Positions 53,258-60,862 of a stretch of DNA of 64,000 nt are shown in pieces (positions within the stretch are counted from its first letter, which is position 1; each line of letters begins with the position of its first letter). The notes beneath the pieces were generated by a model. The model was not told the origin of the DNA. It saw only the letters and a program-made list of their open reading frames with translations, and searched no databases. Both the position numbers and the translations under genes were made by a program. This DNA is from Acidovorax sp. Root219. GTDB taxonomy: Bacteria > Pseudomonadota > Gammaproteobacteria > Burkholderiales > Burkholderiaceae_C. Location of the stretch: positions 228,727-292,726 of the forward strand of contig NZ_LMIJ01000023.1 in the NCBI RefSeq assembly GCF_001428665.1, given 5' to 3'.

Positions 53258-54480
53258 ACGCCGCCATCCCCGCCACGGCCTTTCGCGCGGCCGACCGCAT
53301 CAGCGCCATCGGCGTGTCGGACATCGTGCGCATCACCCAGGCCGCCAACGAGCTCAAGCGCCAGGGCCAGCCCGTGATCGTGCTGGGCCTGGGCGAGCCG
53401 GACTTCGATACGCCGATCCACATCCAGGAGGCCGCGCAGCAGGCCATGGCGCGGGGCGACACGCACTACACGGTGCTGGACGGCACGCCCGCACTCAAGG
53501 CGGCCATAGCGCTCAAGTTCCGCCGCGACAACGCCCTGGAGTTCGCCGCCAACGAGATCACCGTGGGCGCGGGTGCCAAGCAGGTCATCTACAACGCGCT
53601 GATGGCTAGCCTGAACCCCGGCGATGAGGTGATCCTGGCCGCACCCTACTGGACGTCGTACGCCGACATGGTGCTGATCGCGGGTGGCGTGCCCGTGGTG
53701 GTGCCGTGCAGCGAGGCCAATGGCTTTCGCATCACGGCCGAACAGCTCGAAGCAGCGATCACGCCGCGCACCCGATGGGTGTTCATCAACTCTCCCTCCA
53801 ACCCCAGCGGCACGGCCTACAGCGCCGAGCAACTGCGGCCCATCCTGGAGGTGGTGCTGCGCCACCCGCAGGTCTGGGTGCTGGCGGACGACATCTATGA
53901 GCACATCCTTTACGATGGCCATGCGTTTGCCACGCCGGCGGTGGTGATGCCCGCGCTGCGCGAGCGCACGCTCACCGTGAACGGCGTTTCCAAGTCGTAT
54001 GCCATGACGGGCTGGCGCATCGGCTACGGCGCGGGCCCGCGTGCACTGATTGCGGCCATGGCCGTGGTGCAGAGCCAGGCCACCTCGTGCGCCTCGTCCA
54101 TCAGCCAGGCAGCGGCCGTGGCGGCCCTGACCGGGCCGCAGGACATCGTGGCCGAGCGCTGCCGCGAGTTCCAGGCGCGGCGCGACTTGGTGGTGGCCGC
54201 GCTCAACGCTTCGCCCGGGCTGCGCTGCCGCGTGCCCGAAGGCGCGTTCTACACCTTCGCCAGCTGCGAAGGCGTGCTGGGCCGCACCACGCCGGGCGGC
54301 GCCACGCTGCGCACCGATGCGGATTTTTGCGACTACCTGCTGCGCGAGTTCCACGTGGCGGTGGTCCCTGGCAGCGTGCTGGGACTGGCGCCGTACTTCC
54401 GGATCTCGTACGCTGCGTCCATGGCCGACCTGCAGGAAGCCTGCGCGCGCATCCGCCGTGCGTGCGATGCGCTGCGCTGA
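53254..54480 (+). CDS. Class I aminotransferase (aspartate aminotransferase-like)
   Basis: 408 residues. PLP-dependent fold type I: NSPSNPSGTAYSAEQL (Asn that holds PLP), DDIYEHILYDG, the Schiff-base Lys in VNGVSKSYAMTGWRIGY and Arg in YFRISYAAS. Substrate range (aspartate, 2-aminoadipate or other) is not evident. It would move the amino group to 2-oxoglutarate in the operon's pathway. Confidence 0.92.
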   Translation: MNAAIPATAFRAADRISAIGVSDIVRITQAANELKRQGQPVIVLGLGEPDFDTPIHIQEAAQQAMARGDTHYTVLDGTPALKAAIALKFRRDNALEFAANEITVGAGAKQVIYNALMASLNPGDEVILAAPYWTSYADMVLIAGGVPVVVPCSEANGFRITAEQLEAAITPRTRWVFINSPSNPSGTAYSAEQLRPILEVVLRHPQVWVLADDIYEHILYDGHAFATPAVVMPALRERTLTVNGVSKSYAMTGWRIGYGAGPRALIAAMAVVQSQATSCASSISQAAAVAALTGPQDIVAERCREFQARRDLVVAALNASPGLRCRVPEGAFYTFASCEGVLGRTTPGGATLRTDADFCDYLLREFHVAVVPGSVLGLAPYFRISYAASMADLQEACARIRRACDALR

Positions 54481-54530
54481 CGGTTTGCCGATTTCTTTTT
54501 TGTTTGTTTCTCTCGTTCCGGAACCCTGAC

Positions 54531-56228
54531 ATGACCACGCCCTCCACCTCCAGCACCGCCGCCAGCCGCACGGGCGGCCAGATCCTGGTCCAGCAGCTCA
54601 TCACCCATGGCGTGAAGCAACTCTTCTGCGTGCCCGGTGAAAGCTACCTGGCCGTGCTGGATGCGCTGCACGACGCCGACATCGCCGTCACCGTCTGCCG
54701 CCAGGAGGGGGGCGCGGCCATGATGGCCGAGGCCCAGGGCAAGCTCACGGGCCAGCCCGGCATCTGCTTCGTCACGCGGGGGCCGGGGGCCACCAATGCC
54801 TCGGCTGGCGTGCACATCGCGCACCAGGACTCCACGCCGTTGATTCTGTTCGTGGGCCAGGTGGCGCGGGGGGCGCTGGGGCGCGAGGCCTTCCAGGAGC
54901 TGGACTACAGCGCCGTCTTTGGCACCATGGCCAAGTGGGTGGTGCAGATCGACGACCCGGCGCGCGTGCCCGAACTCATTTCGCGCGCCTTCCACGTTGC
55001 CACCTCGGGCCGGCCCGGCCCCGTGGTGGTGGCTCTGCCCGAAGACATGTTGACCGAGGCAGCGGTGGTGGCCGATGCGCTGCCCTACCAGGTGGCCGAA
55101 ACCCACCCCGGCGCCACGCAGATGGCCGAGCTGGCCGAGCGCCTGGGCAAGGCCAAGCAGCCCGTGGCCATTCTGGGCGGCAGCCGCTGGTCCGAGCAGG
55201 CCGTGCGCGAGTTCACAGCCTTTGCCGAGGCCTGGTCGCTGCCCGTGTACTGCTCGTTCCGCCGGCAGATGCTGTTTCCGGCCAACCACGCCTGCTACGG
55301 CGGCGACCTGGGCCTGGGGGTGAACCCCAAGCTGCTGGCGCGCATCCGCGCGTCGGACTTGGTGCTGGTGGTCGGCGGGCGCCTGTCCGAAGTGCCCTCC
55401 CAGGGCTATGAGTTGTTCGCCATTCCCAACCCCGTGCAGCCCATCGTGCACGTGCATGCCGACGCCGATGAACTGGGCCGGCTCTACCGTCCCGCGCAAC
55501 CGATCCATGCCACGCCCCAGGCCTTCACTGCGGCGCTGGCCACGGTACGCCCCACGGCCGCCGTGCCCTGGCAGGCCCATGTCGAGGCCGCCCATGCCGA
55601 GTACCTTGCCTGGAGCGATACCACCCCCATCCGCATCCCCGGCGAGCTGCAGATGGGCCAGGTGATGCAGCACCTCAAGGAGGTGCTGCCAGCCGACACC
55701 ATCTTCTGCAACGGCGCAGGCAACTTCGCGACCTGGATCCACCGCTTCTGGCCCTTCACCACCTTTGCCAGCCAGCTGGCGCCCACCAGCGGCTCCATGG
55801 GCTACGGCCTGCCGGCCGGCGTGGGCGGCAAACGCCTGTGGCCGCAGCGCGAGGTGGTGATCTTCGCGGGCGACGGCGATTTCCTGATGCACGGCCAGGA
55901 GTTCGCCACCGCCGTGCAGTACGGCCTGCCGATCATCGTGGTGCTGCTGGACAACGCCATGTACGGCACCATCCGCATGCACCAGGAGCGCGAGTACCCG
56001 GGCCGCGTGAGTGCGACTGCCCTGAAGAACCCCGATTTCAAGGCCTATGCCCAGGCCTTCGGCGGCCATGGTGAGCGTGTCACGACCACCGAGGAATTCG
56101 CCCCGGCCCTGGCCCGTGCGCGCGCCAGCGGCCTGCCCAGCGTGCTGCACTGCCTGATCGATCCCGAGGCCATCACGCCCACGGGCACGCTGCAGGGGAT
56201 GCGCAACGCGGCACTCGCCAAGAAGTAA
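54531..56228 (+). CDS. Thiamine-diphosphate-dependent enzyme, acetolactate synthase-like
   Basis: 565 residues from ATG 54531. The N-terminal domain has the ThDP-activating Glu in VCRQEGGAAMMAEA; the C-terminal domain has the cofactor motif GDGDFLMHGQEF, with the metal-binding Asn 26 residues on in LLDNAMYG. It belongs to the acetolactate synthase/sulfoacetaldehyde/oxo-acid decarboxylase superfamily but is not a clear IlvB: no IlvN subunit follows. As the last operon gene it may decarboxylate the oxo-acid formed by the aminotransferase. Reaction unassigned. Confidence 0.85.
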   Translation: MTTPSTSSTAASRTGGQILVQQLITHGVKQLFCVPGESYLAVLDALHDADIAVTVCRQEGGAAMMAEAQGKLTGQPGICFVTRGPGATNASAGVHIAHQDSTPLILFVGQVARGALGREAFQELDYSAVFGTMAKWVVQIDDPARVPELISRAFHVATSGRPGPVVVALPEDMLTEAAVVADALPYQVAETHPGATQMAELAERLGKAKQPVAILGGSRWSEQAVREFTAFAEAWSLPVYCSFRRQMLFPANHACYGGDLGLGVNPKLLARIRASDLVLVVGGRLSEVPSQGYELFAIPNPVQPIVHVHADADELGRLYRPAQPIHATPQAFTAALATVRPTAAVPWQAHVEAAHAEYLAWSDTTPIRIPGELQMGQVMQHLKEVLPADTIFCNGAGNFATWIHRFWPFTTFASQLAPTSGSMGYGLPAGVGGKRLWPQREVVIFAGDGDFLMHGQEFATAVQYGLPIIVVLLDNAMYGTIRMHQEREYPGRVSATALKNPDFKAYAQAFGGHGERVTTTEEFAPALARARASGLPSVLHCLIDPEAITPTGTLQGMRNAALAKK

Positions 56229-56243
56229 TTCCGCTGCCCCAAC

Positions 56244-56275
56244 CCTGTTGTCGGCTGGGCGGCTGACAGCAGGGT
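56244..56275 (+). terminator. Possible terminator after the ThDP-enzyme gene
   Basis: Stem CCCTGTTGTC / GACAGCAGGG (ten pairs with one G-T) around a 12-base loop, 16 bases after the stop. Only CCTTTT, eight bases later, could serve as the tail, so termination is uncertain. Confidence 0.45.
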
Positions 56276-56294
56276 GGCGGCCCTTTTGCGCACA

Positions 56295-57563
56295 ATGGAG
56301 GCCGTGACCTCCCCACTGCCCGACGAACCTTCCGCGCCGCGCCTGCGCCGCATCGCGCACCTGGACATGGATGCCTTCTTCGCCTCCGTGGAGCTGCTGC
56401 GCTACCCGCAGCTCAAGGGCCTGGCCGTGGTGATCGGCGGCGGGCGTCGCAAGGTGGACGAACTGCTGCACCAGACGCCCGACGGCGAAGGCCTGCGCGA
56501 GCCGCATTTCATCCCGGTGGCTGACTTTCCCCTGCTCAAGGACTATGTGGGCCGCGGCGTCATCACCACGGCGACCTACGCGGCGCGGCAGTTCGGCGTG
56601 GGCTCGGCCATGGGCATGATGAAGGCGGCCAAACTCTGCCCCCAGGCCATCGTGCTGCCCGTCGATTTCGACGAGGTGCGCCGCTTCTCGCGCCTGTTCA
56701 AGAGCACCATCACCGACATCGCGCCCGTGATGCAGGACCGGGGCGTGGACGAGGTGTACATCGACTTCACCGACGTGCCCGGCGGCCAGCGCGAAGGAGG
56801 CCGGGTGCTGGCCCGGCTGATCCAGAAGAGCATCTTCGACGTGACGGGGCTGACCTGCTCCATCGGGGTGGCGCCCAACCGGCTCTTGGCCAAGATGGCC
56901 AGCGAGTTCAACAAGCCCAACGGCATCTCCATCGTCTATGAGAACGACCTTGAGACGAAGATCTGGCCGCTCAACGTGCGCAAGATCAACGGCATCGGCC
57001 CCAAGGCCGGCGAGAAGCTCGCGACCCTGGGCATACAGATCATTGGCCAGCTCGCCGCGCAGGACCCGCAATGGCTCATCGAGCGCTTCGGCAAGTCGAG
57101 CGGCGCCTGGATGCACCGCGTAGCCTGGGGCCGCGACGACAGCCCCGTGGTCACCGAGAGCGAGCCCGTGAGCATGAGCCGCGAGACCACCTTCGACCGC
57201 GACCTGCACGCCGTGCGCGACAAGGCCGAGCTCGGCCGCATTTTCACCGACCTGTGCGAACGCGTGGCCGGAGACCTGCAGCGCAAGGGCTATGTGGGCA
57301 AGACCATCGGCATCAAGCTGCGCTACGACGACTTCAAGATCGCCACGCGCGACCAGACGCTGGACCGCTACACCCAGGACGCGGCCACCATCCGCCGCAC
57401 GGCCGGCCTGTGCCTCAAGCGGGTGCCGCTGGACCAGAAGCTGCGTTTGCTGGGCGTGCGCGTGGGCACGCTGGAGCGGGTAGGCGAGGTGCCCGACGGC
57501 CCGCTCGAACCACGCGCCCCCCGGGTGCGCCAGGCCGACCCGCACACCCGACCGCTGTTCTGA
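56295..57563 (+). CDS. dinB: DNA polymerase IV with an inserted segment
   Basis: 422 residues from ATG 56295 (the GTG at 56274 is weaker). Y-family motifs: HLDMDAFFASVE (metal Asp residues 24 and 26), GVDEVYIDFTD, and the helix-hairpin-helix NGIGPKAGEKLATLGI. Between GGGRR and GVITTATYAAR (residues about 52-86) lie about 35 residues that E. coli Pol IV does not have, KVDELLHQTPDG through DYVGR. It copies past lesions during the SOS response. No clear LexA box is seen upstream, and no beta-clamp tail is obvious beyond HTRPLF, which may be a short clamp-binding end. Confidence 0.94.
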   Translation: MEAVTSPLPDEPSAPRLRRIAHLDMDAFFASVELLRYPQLKGLAVVIGGGRRKVDELLHQTPDGEGLREPHFIPVADFPLLKDYVGRGVITTATYAARQFGVGSAMGMMKAAKLCPQAIVLPVDFDEVRRFSRLFKSTITDIAPVMQDRGVDEVYIDFTDVPGGQREGGRVLARLIQKSIFDVTGLTCSIGVAPNRLLAKMASEFNKPNGISIVYENDLETKIWPLNVRKINGIGPKAGEKLATLGIQIIGQLAAQDPQWLIERFGKSSGAWMHRVAWGRDDSPVVTESEPVSMSRETTFDRDLHAVRDKAELGRIFTDLCERVAGDLQRKGYVGKTIGIKLRYDDFKIATRDQTLDRYTQDAATIRRTAGLCLKRVPLDQKLRLLGVRVGTLERVGEVPDGPLEPRAPRVRQADPHTRPLF

Positions 57564-57583
57564 GGGCCGACGGGCGGGGGGGC

Positions 57584-57612
57584 TTGACGAAGTCTTACGT
57601 CAAACTTACATT
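57584..57612 (+). promoter_or_regulatory. Sigma-70 promoter with an overlapping operator-like palindrome
   Basis: TTGACG (57584-57589), a 17-base spacer and TACATT (57607-57612). The minus-35 is also the left arm of the 20-base dyad TTGACG-N8-CGTCAA (57584-57603), so a repressor bound there would block RNA polymerase. It serves the 87-residue gene that starts 27 bases downstream. Confidence 0.75.
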
Positions 57613-57638
57613 GATCATTCCTCTGGCGGGAGATGGTC

Positions 57639-57902
57639 ATGACGCTCAACGAGCTCCAGCGCATCAAGCAGTGGCATGTGGAACACCGGGTGGAGCATCC
57701 GCTGGAATACCACCTGTGGGATCTGGTGCTCACGCTCTGGCTCATGGGCTGGGTGGGCTGGCTACCCGCCTGTGCCTTTGGCGAGGCCTGGGCCATGCCC
57801 CTGTGTTTTGCCGGAACCCTGTTGCCCAGCCTGTATGTGGCGTGGCGAACCCGCGCGCACCGCCTGCACCGATTGCGGTGCGATTGGCTCGGCAATGGAT
57901 AG
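57639..57902 (+). CDS. Small membrane protein of unknown function
   Basis: 87 residues from ATG 57639, seven bases after GGGAG; the ATG at 57633 abuts the ribosome site. An amphipathic N-terminus (ELQRIKQWHVEHRVEHPLEY) precedes two membrane segments (about 26-44 and 50-67) and a basic tail with RAHRLHRLRCD. I recognise no family. Its own good promoter with a palindromic operator suggests tight regulation. It stands alone between dinB and the repeat beside queF. Confidence 0.75.
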   Translation: MTLNELQRIKQWHVEHRVEHPLEYHLWDLVLTLWLMGWVGWLPACAFGEAWAMPLCFAGTLLPSLYVAWRTRAHRLHRLRCDWLGNG

Positions 57903-57982
57903 GGCTACTGTAAGGCGACGCAATGACGCTAGCGCTCTGCCAAGGCTGGTATCGGCGTTCCATCGCGCTATCGCACATGGCG

Positions 57983-58107
57983 TATGCAACTGGCACGACT
58001 CAGGCCAGTGCCCCCGTGCAAGGGCCGCCCCGCCGCACTGGGGGCGTCCCCCTCCCAGATTGCGAAGCAATATGAGAGAGGGGGAAGGCGCGAAGCGACT
58101 CAGGGGG
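57983..58107 (-). repeat. Interspersed palindromic repeat, copy 2
   Basis: Reverse complement of the unit at 37053-37180: core 58003-58107, weaker similarity from 57983. On the minus strand it reads CCCCCTGAGTCGCTTCGCG, then a hairpin with arms of different sequence (ATTGC / GCAAT, loop TTC) from copy 1, then GGGAGGGGGACGCCCCCAG. It begins two bases after the queF stop, in the gene's sense direction. Confidence 0.85.
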
Positions 58108-58109
58108 AG

Positions 58110-58961
58110 TCACTGCCTTGCCGTGCGTACGTTGCCCGGCAGGGCCTGCGGGTGGCTGGTGCGCAGCGGGTTGATGTCCAGGCCGCCGCGGCGTGTGTAG
58201 CGCGCGTAGACCGTGAGTTTGAGCGGCTTGCAGCGCGTCCACAGGTCCATGAAGATGCGCTCCACGCACTGCTCGTGGAACTCGTTGTGGTTGCGAAAGC
58301 TCACCAGGTACTGCAACAGGCCTTCCTGGTCGATGGGGGCACCGGTGTAGCGGATCTGCACGCTGCCCCAGTCGGGCTGGCCGGTCACCAGGCAGTTGCT
58401 CTTGAGCAGGTTGCTGGTGAGCACTTCGGTGACGGCGGGCTCGTCGTGCACGGCATGCAGCAACTGCGGCGCAGGCTGGTAGTGGGTGCACTCCACGTCC
58501 AGGCGGTCCAGGCTCAGGCCGTCGAGCTCGTGCACGGGTTCCTGGTCAAACAGTTCTGGCAGCAGCAGCCGCACGCCCACGGTGGCCGGGTGTTCAGCTC
58601 CGCGCCACACGGCCTCGCTCACGTCGGCACGGATGCGTGCCTGCACCTCGGAGGCATCAGCAAAGCGCGTGTTGTTGAAGCTGTTGAGGTAGAGCTTGAA
58701 CGACTTGCTCTCGACGATGTTCGGCGTTTCGCAGGGGATGGTGATGTGCGCCAGGGCCACCTGCGGCTTGCCGCGCTGGTTGAGCCACGACAGCTCGAAC
58801 GCTGTCCACAGGTCGGCGCCGAAAAAGGGCGGTGCGGTGGTGACGCCGATCTCGGCGCGCTTGCCCGCGCGCGGGATGGGGAACAGCAGCGAGGCATCGT
58901 ACTGGTCCACATAGGCCGAGGCCTTGCCCAACTGGGATTGTTCGGGGGTGTTGTCGTTCAT
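58110..58961 (-). CDS. queF: NADPH-dependent 7-cyano-7-deazaguanine reductase
   Basis: 283 residues, the long (E. coli YqcD-type) form made of two T-fold halves. The catalytic Cys is in [17 protein letters not shown] and the substrate-binding [13 protein letters not shown] follows. It reduces preQ0 to preQ1 for queuosine in tRNA, in the cytoplasm. The gene starts 60 bases after the oxygenase stop and lies on the same strand; the repeat sits directly after its stop and may serve as its 3' end. Confidence 0.96.
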   Translation of the reverse strand: MNDNTPEQSQLGKASAYVDQYDASLLFPIPRAGKRAEIGVTTAPPFFGADLWTAFELSWLNQRGKPQVALAHITIPCETPNIVESKSFKLYLNSFNNTRFADASEVQARIRADVSEAVWRGAEHPATVGVRLLLPELFDQEPVHELDGLSLDRLDVECTHYQPAPQLLHAVHDEPAVTEVLTSNLLKSNCLVTGQPDWGSVQIRYTGAPIDQEGLLQYLVSFRNHNEFHEQCVERIFMDLWTRCKPLKLTVYARYTRRGGLDINPLRTSHPQALPGNVRTARQ

Positions 58962-59021
58962 GGAGGGATCCCTTGGTGGCGAGCCTGCGGCGTGCCCGCA
59001 GGACTGGCGGCAGGCCTTTGG

Positions 59022-59921
59022 TTACTTGAATTCGCGTTCGCGCAGCCACTTGGTGGCAATCCACTTCTCGCCGGCGATCACGGGCGCGCCGCCGTGCAGG
59101 GTGCGGGTGGAGGGCGCTGCGCGCTCGTAGCTGAAGAACACGGCATTGCCGCGCTGCGGGCCGACTTCGACATGCACGTCGGGGAAGGTGGTGCCGCCGC
59201 CTTTTTCGGGCGTGTTGAGGTACATCACCAGGGTGCCCACGCGCTGGCCGCCGCGCTTGAGGATGGTCGCGGTACCGGGCTCGCCCGGGTCGAAGTAGTC
59301 GTAGTGCGGCTTGTATTCGGCGCCGGGGCGGTAGTGCAGCACCTGCAGGCCCTCGCCATTCTCGATCGGCCAGTCCAGCAGGCGGGCGATGCGCTCCTCG
59401 ATGCGCTGCACCACGGGATTTTCGCCGCGCTGGAAGAACATGCCGTCGCTGGTGCGGTCGTCGTTGACTTCCTCGCCGCCGGTCTTGGTGGCCACCGTGA
59501 GCGAGCGCGCCATGCGCGGCTCGGCAGCGGCGATCAGGGCATCGCACTCTTCCGGCGAGAGCAGGTTGCCGAAGACCACGATGCGCGGCTTGGCCATCGC
59601 CAGCAGAATGCTCACCATGCGGTCGCCGGCATCGATCTGGGCGGGCGATTCACCCATTAGGGGCTCGGGCACCTTCACGGCGGACGGCTGGCCTTGCTGC
59701 TCGGCAAGCGCGTTGAGGTGGTCCTGCAGCGTGATTTCCAGCGCCTCGGCGGCTGTGTCCTCGTTCCAGCCGGCATCGCGCATGGACTGCAGCACCACGG
59801 GTGCGGCAAAGCCGGCCTCGGCCTGCTCGATGATCCAGCGGCGCAGCTCGGGCGTGATGGCCTGGCGTGCCGCTGCGGCGGTGGTTGCGGTGGACGGCGA
59901 CTGTTCGGAAGACGATGCCAT
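59022..59921 (-). CDS. 2-oxoglutarate/Fe(II) oxygenase, prolyl-4-hydroxylase type
   Basis: 299 residues from ATG 59921; the GTG at 59933 overlaps the yaaA stop (GTGA) and is an alternative. Residues about 20-75 form a small helical domain (PVVLQSMRDAGWNEDTAAEA) that looks UBA-like. The P4H domain (about 115-298) has the iron ligands His and Asp in KPHYDYFD and His in TRTLHGGAP, and the 2-oxoglutarate-binding Lys in GEKWIATKWL. Hydroxylation of a protein prolyl residue is the family reaction; the target is unknown. A four-base overlap couples it to yaaA. Confidence 0.9.
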   Translation of the reverse strand: MASSSEQSPSTATTAAAARQAITPELRRWIIEQAEAGFAAPVVLQSMRDAGWNEDTAAEALEITLQDHLNALAEQQGQPSAVKVPEPLMGESPAQIDAGDRMVSILLAMAKPRIVVFGNLLSPEECDALIAAAEPRMARSLTVATKTGGEEVNDDRTSDGMFFQRGENPVVQRIEERIARLLDWPIENGEGLQVLHYRPGAEYKPHYDYFDPGEPGTATILKRGGQRVGTLVMYLNTPEKGGGTTFPDVHVEVGPQRGNAVFFSYERAAPSTRTLHGGAPVIAGEKWIATKWLREREFK

Positions 59922-59929
59922 GGCAGATC

Positions 59930-60709
59930 TCACTCGTTGGTCTTGCGCCGGAACACCAGGCGCTCGGGTTCTGAGGCGGCGGGAGCAAAAGTGTAGCCCT
60001 CCAGGTCAAAGCCCTGGAGGGCATGCGGGGTCGCAAGGCGGTGGGTCACGGCGTAGCGCGCCATCAGCCCGCGTGCGCGCTTGGCGTGGAAGCTGATGAT
60101 CTTGTAGGTGCCACCCTTCCAGTCCTCGAACACGCATTCGACCACGCGCGCCTTGAGGGCCTTGGTGTCCACCACCTTGAAATACTCCTGCGAGGCGAGG
60201 TTCACCACCACCGGCGTGGTGTCGGCCCGCAAGCGCTTGTTCAGGTGCTCCGCGATGCGGCTGCCCCAGAACTGGTAGAGGTTGCTGCCGGCATCGGTGG
60301 CCAGGCGTGTGCCCATTTCCAGGCGGTAGGGCTGCATCCGGTCCAGCGGGCGCAGCATGCCGTACAGGCCGCTCAGAATGCACACATGGTCCTGCGCCCA
60401 TTGCAGGTCTTCGCTGTCCAGCGTGCGCGCATTCAGGCCTTCATAGACGTCGCCGTTGAATGCCAGCAGGGCCTGGCGCGAGTTGGCGGCGGTGAAGCGC
60501 GGCCTGAAGGCCTGGTAGCGCGCCACATTCAGGGCCGCGAGCGGGTCGCTCAGCGACATCAGTGTGGCGATGTCCTGGTGCGACTTCTCGCGCAGCACCT
60601 TGATCAGGGCCGTGGATTGGGCCACGAACTGCGGCAGCGTGTGCGGCATGTCCGGCGGCAGCGGGGTTTCATAGTCCAGCGATTTGGCGGGAGACAGCAG
60701 GAACAGCAT
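59930..60709 (-). CDS. yaaA: Peroxide stress protein YaaA (DUF328)
   Basis: 259 residues from ATG 60709, the conserved MLFLLSPAKSLDYETPL start; the frame is open to 60817 but that part is unlike the family. NVARYQAF, FNGDVYEGLNA, ILSGLYGMLRPLD and ISFHAKRARGLMARY are family motifs. YaaA lowers free iron and protects DNA and protein during peroxide stress. It is the first gene of a pair with the Fe(II) oxygenase. Confidence 0.95.
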   Translation of the reverse strand: MLFLLSPAKSLDYETPLPPDMPHTLPQFVAQSTALIKVLREKSHQDIATLMSLSDPLAALNVARYQAFRPRFTAANSRQALLAFNGDVYEGLNARTLDSEDLQWAQDHVCILSGLYGMLRPLDRMQPYRLEMGTRLATDAGSNLYQFWGSRIAEHLNKRLRADTTPVVVNLASQEYFKVVDTKALKARVVECVFEDWKGGTYKIISFHAKRARGLMARYAVTHRLATPHALQGFDLEGYTFAPAASEPERLVFRRKTNE

Positions 60710-60815
60710 GGAGGCGTGGTGGTTCGTCGAGGTCGAACAGAAGGAAAGTGAGACACCGAGGTCGTGGCCGCAAGGATACCGGCATCGGCCGTGCGCCAGC
60801 GCAAAGGCGGGGCCC

Positions 60816-60850
60816 AAAAAGCAAGAAGGCGGCCGAGGCCGCCTTCTTGC
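60816..60850 (-). terminator. Rho-independent terminator of rne
   Basis: Perfect 13-bp stem GCAAGAAGGCGGC / GCCGCCTTCTTGC with a 4-base loop, followed on the minus strand by five T. It lies 12 bases after the rne stop. Confidence 0.93.
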
Positions 60851-60862
60851 GCGCTCACCGCA

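Noticed and set aside
58984..59002. CCTGCGG / CCGCAGG hairpin after the 2OG-Fe(II) oxygenase gene as a terminator
   Set aside because: Seven-pair stem without a T-tract; too weak to call.
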